Shown here piece after piece: positions 43,979-53,019 of a DNA stretch of 64,000 nt. The notes below the pieces were generated by a model. The model was given only the letters and a program-made list of their open reading frames with translations, had not been told where the DNA came from and did not search any database. The stretch lies in assembly GCA_963977185.1 (NCBI GenBank), contig CAXBNV010000003.1, positions 1 through 64,000 of the forward strand, in the 5' to 3' direction. Within the stretch, counting starts at the first letter, position 1. Each line of letters opens with the position of its first letter. A program made the position numbers and the translations under genes. The stretch is from CAXBNV01 sp963977185. GTDB taxonomy: Bacteria > Pseudomonadota > Gammaproteobacteria > JAGOUU01.

Positions 43979-46003
43979 TTATTTCATTGATATTTTACAA
44001 TTAAACTTATTAGCAAAAGTTAATAATGATTGAGTTTTATTTTCTTTGGCTAATACAAGGTTACTTCTAATAGACTCAGTACATAAGTCTAGTTTTTTTA
44101 GGTAAGACATTATTTTAGATATGTTATTTTCGTGTAACTTAAGAAAAGGCTCTATTAATTCTTGAGTTTTACAATTTCTTTTAGAAGCATCTGGTTTTAT
44201 TGTAATTGGGCTAGTTAAGCTTTCTAAGCTTTCAGATGAGCGACAGACTTTAACGTTAGTTTTTGTATCATTAAAATCAATAAAGAAAACAACAGGATCT
44301 CTATGTTGTCTATGTTTTTGAAAGCAAGAAAGACTTTTTTTTATTAAATGTTTATTATTATTAAGGGCAGACTCACAGGCAAGATTTTTAAAGCTAATGT
44401 TCTTTTTTGCCATAGCAAAATGGTTGATTAATTTTTGTATAAAAATTTCATCAATACCTGTTACTTGCTCTGGAAGTTTATTAATTAGAAGCCCTCTTAA
44501 AGAATATTCTTCTAATAATAATTCTAGATTATTTTGAACAGTTGATATTTCCTCTATAGAATCTTGTAATATATCTTCTATTATTTCTGATATTAATTCA
44601 TTAATTTTTTCATCATCAGTTGATATAAAAGTTAACGTAGACTTTAATTTTGTAGCAAATAAATCAATTTTTTCTTGGGATTTAATATCTAATAACGCTA
44701 TTATTTTTATACTATCAAGTAATGTTTTTATTTTATTTATAGTTTTAATATTTAAATTATTTATTCGAATAATTTCATTAATATATTCATTGGCTTTTTC
44801 TGCTTCTGTCTCATAAAAAGCTTTAAAACCAAGATTTTTATGATAAAAAATCTCATTAGTTTTTTGTCTATTTAACATATGATTATTTATATTAATATAT
44901 GAGTTAACATGAAAAATAATATGTTGATAAGGGCTATCTATGAAAGATTCAGTATTGGTTAAAAGATGTGAAAGCAACATAGTTTTAAATTTATACGTAT
45001 ACATAATAGGTATGCAATAAGCTATTACATTAAATATATCTGGATTATATTGTAACATTGATAGCTCATAAACAGACTTGCTAGCATAATGTAGGGAATA
45101 TTCTGATACTTTATGATTTATTATTAAATTAAATTGTTCTTTGCTATTAAATACAGATAATATCAAACTCAAAGTAAAAGGATTATTTTGAATCATGGCA
45201 ATATGTAAAACTGACAATCCATTATTTTTAAATACTTTATCACCACTATAAGCAAGGGTTTTTATTATTAGATTTTTTTTAAGATAAATGCTTCTTATAT
45301 TACTTATAATAAATTGTAAACCAGTTATATTATTGCCTGCAATTGCTGCATGAATTAAAGAGTTATTATGCTCGTCAAAATATGTAAGGAGTTTTTGTTT
45401 TTTATTATTGGATAGTAAATTGGGAGTTGTAAAAATTTTTACAAAATCACTATTTCGATTCAAATATAGAAGAACCATTAAAAAAGATTGTTGGCCTAAA
45501 TTAATATTGGGAAAATCAAATTGATAATTAAGTAGGTAATATCTGGTTTCAAGATTAAAATTCTGCAAATAATTAATAACAACTTGTATATCTAAGTTGT
45601 TTTGTAATAAATAATTAGTAAAGCTATAAAAAAAATAAAGAATTTTATAATTATTTAAATGGTTTGAATATTTAAAAATTGAATATTTTTCAATATAGTT
45701 GTTTATTATATGATTAGTAGCTGATTCTAAGTTTAGCCAAAATGTTTTATTAATTATTTGGGAGCCAAATCTATCAAAGAATTTTTTTTTATCAGAATCG
45801 TTGCTAAATATATCAAAAAGTTCATTGAGTTTATTTATTAATTGATATTTTGCTAATTGTTCAACATGAGTTAAAAATATAGGATATTGATTTTTTAAAA
45901 TAGCCGTTTTAATTTTTGTTTGTTCTATTTTACTTAAATTTTGATATTGCTCAATCCAAATATAAGTATCTTTTGGAGATTTGGCTTTTTTGATTAAGTT
46001 CAT
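43979..46003 (-). CDS. Ankyrin-repeat-like protein, candidate effector
   Basis: A 674-residue protein without signal peptide. Residues about 207-330 hold two to three degenerate ankyrin repeats: DEHNNSLIHAAIAGNN, then NNGLSVLHIAMIQNN, and a weaker EYSLHYASKS. The N-terminal 200 residues and the long C-terminal half are helical with no motif I know. Such proteins are frequent among translocated effectors of intracellular bacteria, where ankyrin repeats bind host proteins. It lies alone between livF and tamA, with 23 bp to livF on the same strand, so it may be read from the liv transcript. The effector role is inference. Confidence 0.7.
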   Translation of the reverse strand: MNLIKKAKSPKDTYIWIEQYQNLSKIEQTKIKTAILKNQYPIFLTHVEQLAKYQLINKLNELFDIFSNDSDKKKFFDRFGSQIINKTFWLNLESATNHIINNYIEKYSIFKYSNHLNNYKILYFFYSFTNYLLQNNLDIQVVINYLQNFNLETRYYLLNYQFDFPNINLGQQSFLMVLLYLNRNSDFVKIFTTPNLLSNNKKQKLLTYFDEHNNSLIHAAIAGNNITGLQFIISNIRSIYLKKNLIIKTLAYSGDKVFKNNGLSVLHIAMIQNNPFTLSLILSVFNSKEQFNLIINHKVSEYSLHYASKSVYELSMLQYNPDIFNVIAYCIPIMYTYKFKTMLLSHLLTNTESFIDSPYQHIIFHVNSYININNHMLNRQKTNEIFYHKNLGFKAFYETEAEKANEYINEIIRINNLNIKTINKIKTLLDSIKIIALLDIKSQEKIDLFATKLKSTLTFISTDDEKINELISEIIEDILQDSIEEISTVQNNLELLLEEYSLRGLLINKLPEQVTGIDEIFIQKLINHFAMAKKNISFKNLACESALNNNKHLIKKSLSCFQKHRQHRDPVVFFIDFNDTKTNVKVCRSSESLESLTSPITIKPDASKRNCKTQELIEPFLKLHENNISKIMSYLKKLDLCTESIRSNLVLAKENKTQSLLTFANKFNCKISMK

Positions 46004-46026
46004 ATTTTACATCCATTTTATAATTG

Positions 46027-46731
46027 TTATTTTCCTAAATAATGCTCCTTTATGCTCTTATCATTTAAAAAATTCTGGCGAGAGCCTTGTTTTTGAATTT
46101 CTCCATTTGATAAAAGATAAAATCTATCCGCAAGTTTTATTGCATGATTAACATTTTGCTCTATTAATAATATAGTAGTATCACATGCTGCAATTTTTTT
46201 CAAAATATCAAAAATTTGGATGGTGATTTTAGGTGATAACCCAAGGCTTGGCTCATCTAAAATTAATAACTTTGGCTCGCTCATTAAAGCTCGTCCTATT
46301 GCAAGCATTTGCTGCTCGCCGCCAGACAAAGTACCAGCCGATTGATTTTTTCTTTTAAACAAAATAGGGAATTGTTCATAAATTTGTTCTAAAATTTTAT
46401 TATCAATATTTTTTAAATTACAACCACCAAGTAATAAATTTTCCAACACTGTCATTTTAGAAAAAACTCTTCTACCTTCTGGAACAAGACTTATACCTAA
46501 TTTAGAAATATTGTGACTCGGGGTTTTAGTTATATCTTGTTGATTAAAACAAATGCTCCCATGAGTTGCGCATATGGCATTAAAAATAGTCATAACTAAC
46601 GTTGTTTTTCCAGCACCATTTGGTCCTAAAATAGTTACAACTTCATTTTTTTTTATATTTAAAGATATATCTCTAAGTACCTTAATGGCTCCGTATCCAG
46701 CGTGTAAATTCTTAATTTCTAATAAACTCAT
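46027..46731 (-). CDS. livF: Branched-chain amino acid ABC transporter ATPase LivF
   Basis: A 234-residue ABC ATPase. Walker A is GPNGAGKTT, the ABC signature is LSGGEQQM, Walker B is LLILDEPSLGL and the switch His lies in TTILLIEQNV. VPEGRRVF and LSPKI are typical of LivF. It is the last gene of the livKHMGF operon; its start codon shares one base with the livG stop (TAATG). Confidence 0.95.
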   Translation of the reverse strand: MSLLEIKNLHAGYGAIKVLRDISLNIKKNEVVTILGPNGAGKTTLVMTIFNAICATHGSICFNQQDITKTPSHNISKLGISLVPEGRRVFSKMTVLENLLLGGCNLKNIDNKILEQIYEQFPILFKRKNQSAGTLSGGEQQMLAIGRALMSEPKLLILDEPSLGLSPKITIQIFDILKKIAACDTTILLIEQNVNHAIKLADRFYLLSNGEIQKQGSRQNFLNDKSIKEHYLGK

Positions 46732-47600
46732 TAATATTCAACTCCTAAGTAAGCAGAAATAACTTTAGGATCTTTTTTAATAATATTTGGTGTTCCTTGA
46801 GTCAAAAGACTGCCGTTATCTAAAACATAAATATAATCAGATATTTTCATAACCAAATCCATGTCATGTTCAATTAGAGCAATAGTTAAGTTATATTCTT
46901 TTTTTATTTTTTGTAAATACTCGCTTAATTCTGCAGTTTCTTTATTATTTAAACCAGCTGCCGGTTCATCAAGACATAATAAAATAGGACGAGTACACAT
47001 GGCTCTAGCTATTTCAACTTTTTTTTGAATTCCATAAGATAAGTCTTTTGCTAAATGATTTGCATATTTTTCAATATTAAAAAATTTAAGCCATTTATAA
47101 GATTCATGAATTGCTTTATTTAATTGGTATTTATAAGACTTAGTATTAAAAAATCCAGATATAATATTAGTATTTAAAAAATTATGTTGCGCAATTAATA
47201 AATTTTCAACTACGGTAATGTCTTTAAAAAGCCTGATATTTTGAAATGTTCTAGCAATTCCATATCTATTGACTAAATGACTACCACCAAAAAGTTTATA
47301 ATATAATTTAGTAAAAGTTTTTTTATAATTTAAAAAATCTTCTGCCAAAAAATTTTCACTGATTATTTTATTAATTAAAATTTCTTTATTATTATTGTGT
47401 AGAGTTATTGTTCCAGAAGTTGCTTTATAAAATCCAGTAATACAATTAAAAAAAGTAGTTTTACCTGCTCCATTAGGACCTATAATACAAGTTATTTTAT
47501 TTTTATTTATAGATAAAGATATATCTTTTAAAGCATTTATACCGCCAAAATTTATACAAATTTTATCTACCTGTAAAACTTTATTTAGATTTGTATCCAT
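46731..47600 (-). CDS. livG: Branched-chain amino acid ABC transporter ATPase LivG
   Basis: A 289-residue ABC ATPase. Walker A is GPNGAGKTT, followed by the LivG hallmark FFNCITGFYKATSG and GIARTFQNIRLF. The signature region is LSYGIQKKVEIARA and Walker B is LLCLDEPAAGLN. It is about 30 residues longer than E. coli LivG because of an insert at about residues 68-95 (around NFLAEDFLNYKK), before the Q-loop. The insert does not break any nucleotide-binding motif. It pairs with LivF to drive LivHM. Confidence 0.94.
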   Translation of the reverse strand: MDTNLNKVLQVDKICINFGGINALKDISLSINKNKITCIIGPNGAGKTTFFNCITGFYKATSGTITLHNNNKEILINKIISENFLAEDFLNYKKTFTKLYYKLFGGSHLVNRYGIARTFQNIRLFKDITVVENLLIAQHNFLNTNIISGFFNTKSYKYQLNKAIHESYKWLKFFNIEKYANHLAKDLSYGIQKKVEIARAMCTRPILLCLDEPAAGLNNKETAELSEYLQKIKKEYNLTIALIEHDMDLVMKISDYIYVLDNGSLLTQGTPNIIKKDPKVISAYLGVEY

Positions 47601-47624
47601 AAGAATTTATTTTTAAATTTTATT

Positions 47625-48869
47625 TTAATATTTAGGTCTTTTTATGCTGATTAAACCGCGAGGCCGCCAAATCATCATTAGAACCATTATTATTCCTAAA
47701 AGTAATATTCTATAATTAGCAAAATCTCTTAATAATTCAGGCAATATAGTAAATATAAAAGCTGCTATAATCACCCCTAAAATACTGCCTAAACCACCTA
47801 ATACAACTATTGCTAGAATTAATGCAGACTCAATGAATGTAAATGATGAAGGATCAATAAACCCTTGATAAGCTGCAAAAAAGACACCTCCTAAGCCACC
47901 AAAAAAAGCTCCCATACTAAAAGCAGATAATTTAGTTGTCACATGATATATTCCTAATGATCTTGCTGCTATTTCATCTTCTCTTAAAGCTTCCCAAGCT
48001 CTACCCAAAGGCATATTTTTTAATTTATTAACAAAAAATATTACAAAAGTAACAGTGATTAATAAAATGAAATAGATGAAAATATATTTATAACTGCTAT
48101 CATAAGGTAGATTAAAATATTCATGAAATGGAATCCCACCATGTTTTGCATATCTTGAAAATTCAAGGTTAAATAAATTAGGTCTTGGGACGCTAATACC
48201 ATTTGGCCCATGCGTAAAACTTGACCAATTATTTAAAATTAATCTGATTATTTCTCCAAATCCTAAGGTGACGATTGCAAGATAATCACCATGCATTTTT
48301 AATACGGGAAATCCTAAAATTGCTCCAAACAAAGCGGCAAGAAGGGCGCAAAATGGAAGTGCTTCCCAAAAGCTTAATCCAAGATATTGACTGCCAAGAG
48401 CATAGCCATAAGCACCAACTGCATAAAAAGCAACAAAACCTAAATCTAATAATCCTGCATATCCAACTACTATATTTAATCCTAAGCCAAGAACTACATA
48501 AATTAAGGCAAGAATTAATATAGTAAGCCAATATTTTTGAATAATAAAAGGCATGATTAAAAAAATTAAAAATATTATTGTTAGAATACATATTTTAATT
48601 TTATTATTTAAAGAAAAAATATTATCTATATGTTTGTTTTGTTTATAAAATAACATTTGATTATAATATTTTTTAAAGTATGAATTTATATATAAATATA
48701 AAAAACAGAATATAAAAACAATGCTAGATAAAATAATAGCAGGGTAGATATTAATTACTACATTATACTCATCAAGAACAAATCCAGTAATGGGAGCAAA
48801 AATTATAAAAGATAAGATTAAGCTTATTAAAGATTTTTTAATAGCAGAAATCAAATAAGTATTATTCAT
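47625..48869 (-). CDS. livM: Branched-chain amino acid ABC transporter permease LivM
   Basis: A 414-residue inner-membrane permease. After an N-terminal extension with two hydrophobic segments (about residues 10-60), the canonical LivM core begins with VVLGLGLNIVVGYAGLLDLG. WEALREDEIAARSLGI is the coupling loop to the ATPase, and VVLGGLGSILG is conserved near the end. It forms the channel with LivH. It lies third in the livK-H-M-G-F order. Confidence 0.94.
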   Translation of the reverse strand: MNNTYLISAIKKSLISLILSFIIFAPITGFVLDEYNVVINIYPAIILSSIVFIFCFLYLYINSYFKKYYNQMLFYKQNKHIDNIFSLNNKIKICILTIIFLIFLIMPFIIQKYWLTILILALIYVVLGLGLNIVVGYAGLLDLGFVAFYAVGAYGYALGSQYLGLSFWEALPFCALLAALFGAILGFPVLKMHGDYLAIVTLGFGEIIRLILNNWSSFTHGPNGISVPRPNLFNLEFSRYAKHGGIPFHEYFNLPYDSSYKYIFIYFILLITVTFVIFFVNKLKNMPLGRAWEALREDEIAARSLGIYHVTTKLSAFSMGAFFGGLGGVFFAAYQGFIDPSSFTFIESALILAIVVLGGLGSILGVIIAAFIFTILPELLRDFANYRILLLGIIMVLMMIWRPRGLISIKRPKY

Positions 48870-48893
48870 ATAAATTTATATAATTTAATTTTA

Positions 48894-49838
48894 TTAAACT
48901 TTTTCTACTTCAGGTTTACCAAGTAATCCAGTTGGTTTGAATATTAATATTACTATTAATAATGCAAAAGCAAAGACATCTTTATAATCAGTATTAACAA
49001 ATCCTGAAAATAAAGATTCAGCAAGTCCTAAAATCAAACCACCAATCATTGCACCAGGAAGCGAGCCTATTCCGCCTAAAACTGCTGCCGTAAAGGCCTT
49101 AATGCCAGTAATAAATCCCATGTGAAAATCAAAAGATCCATAATTTATAGAAACTAAAAATCCCGCAATTGCAGCTGCTATTGCGCCTAAAATAAAAACA
49201 TAAGAAATAGTTCTATCACTATTTATACCTAATATATTGGCCATAACTCTATCTTCAGCAGTTGCACGCATCATTCGCCCTAATTTAGTTTTATTTACAA
49301 TATTATATAAAATTAGCATTGTCACAAAAGAGACGATTATAATCATTAATTGAACTTGAGAAATTTGAACAAAATCAGCAGAATTAGAACTATTATTAAA
49401 ACTAAATTTAATAATACCATTCATTAAATTAGGTACTGTTTTGTTATCTGCTCCCTGGCTAATTTGCACATAGTTTTGTAAAATTAAAGACATTCCTATT
49501 GCGGATATTAATAAAGATAATCTTGCTGCGCCTCTTAAGGGCTTATAAGCAACTTTTTCAACCGAGTAACCGTATACTGCTGTTATAAAAACAGTAAATA
49601 TTAATGTTAGAGCTAGAGTTAAAATATTATAATCTAAACCTAGATATTTTAAAATTATGCCAAAAATTGCAATGCAAATAGCGGTAAGATAAGTTGATAT
49701 CATATAAATATCACCATGAGCAAAATTAATCATGCCAATTATGCCATAAACCATGCTATAGCCTATAGCTATTAGTCCGTATATAGAACCTAGTATGATT
49801 CCATTTAAAACTTGTTGCGCTAAAATATATAAATCCAT
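48894..49838 (-). CDS. livH: Branched-chain amino acid ABC transporter permease LivH
   Basis: A 314-residue permease with about eight helices. The family start is LNGIILGSIYGLIAIGYSMV with GIIGMINFAHGD. The coupling loop is GRMMRATAEDRVMANILGI, and AAVLGGIGSLPGAMIGG is conserved near the end. It pairs with LivM. Confidence 0.95.
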   Translation of the reverse strand: MDLYILAQQVLNGIILGSIYGLIAIGYSMVYGIIGMINFAHGDIYMISTYLTAICIAIFGIILKYLGLDYNILTLALTLIFTVFITAVYGYSVEKVAYKPLRGAARLSLLISAIGMSLILQNYVQISQGADNKTVPNLMNGIIKFSFNNSSNSADFVQISQVQLMIIIVSFVTMLILYNIVNKTKLGRMMRATAEDRVMANILGINSDRTISYVFILGAIAAAIAGFLVSINYGSFDFHMGFITGIKAFTAAVLGGIGSLPGAMIGGLILGLAESLFSGFVNTDYKDVFAFALLIVILIFKPTGLLGKPEVEKV

Positions 49839-49857
49839 TTTTATATTACTTAATATA

Positions 49858-51015
49858 TTATTTATTATTTATTACTTCAGTATATTTACCATTTGGGAGC
49901 CAGGTGTACATAACGTAATCAGTTTTGCTTAAATCACCCTTGTTGTTCCACGATTTTTTTCCAATTATGGTATTAACACTATTTTCATGTAAATATTTTG
50001 CAAGCTTCATACCATCTATAGATTTTGTGTTTTTTATAGCATCAGCAATTGCTTGCATACTAGCATATGAATATAAAGTATATCCTTCAGGTTTTATATT
50101 ATTATTTTTAAATGTCTTAATTACTTTTTGTCCCTCAATCATACTTTTAGGATCTTTACCAAAAGTCATATAAACATCTGTTACGTATTTTGCTCCACCT
50201 GCAGTATTAAAAAAATCTTTTGTAACAATTCCATCTCCTGATATAAATTTAGCTTTAAGACCAAATTCGCGCATTTGACGAACTAAAGGACCGGCTTCAG
50301 TATATAATCCACCAAAATAGACAACATCTGGATTTAGGCTTTTTAATTTTGTTACTAGAGCAGTAAAGTCTTTTTCATCTCTTGTTAGACCTTCATATAA
50401 TATTTCTTTAACACCATTTTCATTTAAAACATGTTTAGTTGCATCAGCAATGCCTTTACCATAAGTGTCTTTGTCATGAATAATGGCCACTCTTTTAGCT
50501 TTAAGAGTATTTAAGATAAATTTGGCTGCAACTGATCCTTGTTGATCATCTCTTCCACATATTCTAAAAATCGTAGGAAGGCCTCGGTCAGTTACTTGAG
50601 GGTTAGTTGATCCAGGAGTTATCATTAATACCCCAGAATCTGCATAAACATCAGATGCTGGTATGGTTGAAGATGAACAAAAATGTCCAATTACCGCGTT
50701 GACTCCATCTCTATCTACACTTCTATTGGCAACATTTACTGCTTGTTTAGGTTCGCAGGCATCATCAAATTCTAGTAATTCAACTTTTTTACCAAGTATA
50801 CCGCCATTATTATTTATGTCTTTTACAGCCTGTTTGGCACCATTAACAAATTGTTCGCCAAAGGCAGCGTAATTTCCAGTTATAGGTCCAGAAACTGCTA
50901 TTTTAATAGTGTCAGGAAGGGTTTCATTTTGAGCATTAAGGCCAAAATTGATTATAAGTATCAATAAAAAAATTATTCTTTTAAATGTAAATGACTTTAA
51001 AAAGCTCTTTTTCAT
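49858..51015 (-). CDS. livK: Branched-chain amino acid ABC transporter substrate-binding protein LivK
   Basis: A periplasmic binding protein of about 385 residues with a signal peptide (cut near LNA-QN). The mature start DTIKIAVSGPITGNYAAFG and the FCSSSTIPASDVYADSG region are typical of Leu/Ile/Val-binding proteins. The start chosen is ATG 51015, because AAGGA stands about 10 bases before it; the in-frame ATG at 51027 touches that AAGGA and is too close. It heads the liv operon. The family also includes binders of other amides, so the exact ligand is inferred. Confidence 0.92.
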   Translation of the reverse strand: MKKSFLKSFTFKRIIFLLILIINFGLNAQNETLPDTIKIAVSGPITGNYAAFGEQFVNGAKQAVKDINNNGGILGKKVELLEFDDACEPKQAVNVANRSVDRDGVNAVIGHFCSSSTIPASDVYADSGVLMITPGSTNPQVTDRGLPTIFRICGRDDQQGSVAAKFILNTLKAKRVAIIHDKDTYGKGIADATKHVLNENGVKEILYEGLTRDEKDFTALVTKLKSLNPDVVYFGGLYTEAGPLVRQMREFGLKAKFISGDGIVTKDFFNTAGGAKYVTDVYMTFGKDPKSMIEGQKVIKTFKNNNIKPEGYTLYSYASMQAIADAIKNTKSIDGMKLAKYLHENSVNTIIGKKSWNNKGDLSKTDYVMYTWLPNGKYTEVINNK

Positions 51016-51252
51016 AGCTAAACACATTCCTTGTGGTTTTAGATATATTTTAGATAATTACATAAAATATAACGTATTTTTATATAAAAAGTAAAATTTA
51101 TTTAAATTGTTTTTAACTTGATTTCAAGAATCTTCATTTATATATAGTTTTAAAAAATAAATTTAATAATAATGTTTTCCATGAAAATCAAATTAATTAA
51201 ATCTTAATAATTAAAGGTGATGATACTAACATAATAACGAAGGTAGTTATAA

Positions 51253-53019
51253 ATGATAGTGCAATCAAGTTCTCCAAAAAATATAGAAGACATGTTTAAT
51301 CAAGTATGTCACAGTTATTTGTTAAATTTATATAATCAAATCCAAAGTATTGATTCTAATGTTGTTAATTTCGAAAATATAAAAAATAAATTTGAAAGTT
51401 TATTTAGCTCTAATCAGGATTATGATGAAACATTTAATTATGGCAATAGTTACACAGATATATTGAGTGATTTACAGTTATATATTAATTATTGGGTTGA
51501 AAAAACAGATTTACATAACTTTATAATCACTATATATGAAAACAACAATCAAGGTTTAGAAATTGCTCATAAATGGATAGCTGAAGCAGCAACAGCTAAA
51601 GAAATAAAAAAGAAAGTTGAGAAAGAAAAAAAAGATATAAAAAATCAAATTAAACGAGCAAAGGCAACAGGGCATAGTGTTGTTTTTAATCAATTTTCCC
51701 CTATAAATTCAGAGTCGCCTGAATCTAAATTAAATAGCGTGATAGGTCGATACTTTTTACCAATGCTAACTACAAGTATTCCAAATCAAAAAACATTTAA
51801 ATACGGCAGGAATAGCTCTAAAATAGAAATTAGACATGGGACACAAATAGAGGTTATTGATGGTGAAGTTGTTATCAATGCACTCTATTTAGCTTATATT
51901 AAAGCAAAAAAAGCAAAATTTCATGAAAAAATATATCCTGTTATATATTTTAATTTGTTAAAAAAGACTGATGAACATGATAAAGATAATGTTGAAAGAA
52001 ATAAAGAGGGTAGTTTTACTGAACAATTGCATAAAATGGAAAGTAATAATCTAGGTATTGCAGTAATTACTTTTCCTGCAGATGAAGGCTTTCTTGATAA
52101 GAATGAAATAAATCGTAAAGAAGAGCTATCTTATGATTCTCAAAAAAAGAAAATTTTAAACATTTCTTTAAATAATGGCAAAGATTTTTTTATTAGTGAA
52201 AATATTAAAAAAGAGTTATTTGGAACAAAAAAAGAAGAGTATTTTATTCTTAATCATTTATTAGATAAAAGCGCAAAATTTTTAGGTTTAAATAATAAAA
52301 AAACTATTAGCCCAGCAGAACGTCAAGCATTAATGTTTCATTTTATTAAATATGAATTAACTAATTTTATAATAGAAAAACTAGGACCAGATTCTTTTAA
52401 TTTTTCATGCAAAGATGCAATTGATAGAGGAGCTGTTCATTCGTTATATTATAATACTATAAAATCAATAGAGTTAAATAATCCTATAAGTTGCGATGAA
52501 TTTAAAATAAATAAAGATGGTGCTGCTGTAGAAGTAAAAGGTCGATGCATTAACTTTCATGAAAAAATCTTAGCTAATGTTTTTAATGTGAAAATTAATA
52601 ATCAAAGAAACACATCTGATATAAAATTACCAGAACATATTATGTCATGGTCTAAAAAATTTGAGTCAAAGCATACTTATTCTTCAAATATATTTACTAT
52701 TTTTATTAAAACAATAAAATCTTTTTTTAAAAACAAATTTTTTAATATTATGAAAAATATTAGGAATCTAAATAGTCTATCTAAGGAAGTTTATGGTAGT
52801 TTAATTTTAAAAAAAGAAAAAAAAGGTATCGTTGATGATAAAAATATATCAATCAAAGATAATAATGATGTATCAATAACATTAGATTATGCTCCAAAAA
52901 CTACACCGAGTCTTGTGTGTGTTAGTTATAATGGTGGAGTAGAGCCATTTACCCCACCAAGCAAAAATATCTCTAATCAATCAAATGCAACTTATGATCC
53001 ACCAGTGCATGGGATGTAA
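51253..53019 (+). CDS. Large orphan with CX5R phosphatase-like signature, candidate effector
   Basis: A 588-residue soluble protein of no family I can name. A charged helical segment (about residues 115-140, KKKVEKEKKDIKNQIKRAK) follows the N-terminal helices. At residues 386-392 it has Cys-Lys-Asp-Ala-Ile-Asp-Arg, followed by Gly-Ala-Val-His. This fits the CX5R loop of cysteine phosphatases and the CK-x-x-x-DR form seen in phosphoinositide phosphatases, including Legionella effectors. No signal peptide or clear membrane helix is seen; a basic hydrophobic stretch lies near residues 480-505. The tail is proline-rich. A ribosome site (GAAGG) precedes the ATG. It overlaps the convergent aminopeptidase gene by 47 bp. 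Activity is a hypothesis. Confidence 0.6.
   Translation: MIVQSSSPKNIEDMFNQVCHSYLLNLYNQIQSIDSNVVNFENIKNKFESLFSSNQDYDETFNYGNSYTDILSDLQLYINYWVEKTDLHNFIITIYENNNQGLEIAHKWIAEAATAKEIKKKVEKEKKDIKNQIKRAKATGHSVVFNQFSPINSESPESKLNSVIGRYFLPMLTTSIPNQKTFKYGRNSSKIEIRHGTQIEVIDGEVVINALYLAYIKAKKAKFHEKIYPVIYFNLLKKTDEHDKDNVERNKEGSFTEQLHKMESNNLGIAVITFPADEGFLDKNEINRKEELSYDSQKKKILNISLNNGKDFFISENIKKELFGTKKEEYFILNHLLDKSAKFLGLNNKKTISPAERQALMFHFIKYELTNFIIEKLGPDSFNFSCKDAIDRGAVHSLYYNTIKSIELNNPISCDEFKINKDGAAVEVKGRCINFHEKILANVFNVKINNQRNTSDIKLPEHIMSWSKKFESKHTYSSNIFTIFIKTIKSFFKNKFFNIMKNIRNLNSLSKEVYGSLILKKEKKGIVDDKNISIKDNNDVSITLDYAPKTTPSLVCVSYNGGVEPFTPPSKNISNQSNATYDPPVHGM

Noticed and set aside
48275..48591. Open frames on both strands inside livM (82 and 101 codons)
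   Set aside because: They are other-frame readings of the well-supported LivM sequence, and their products lack any plausible fold.
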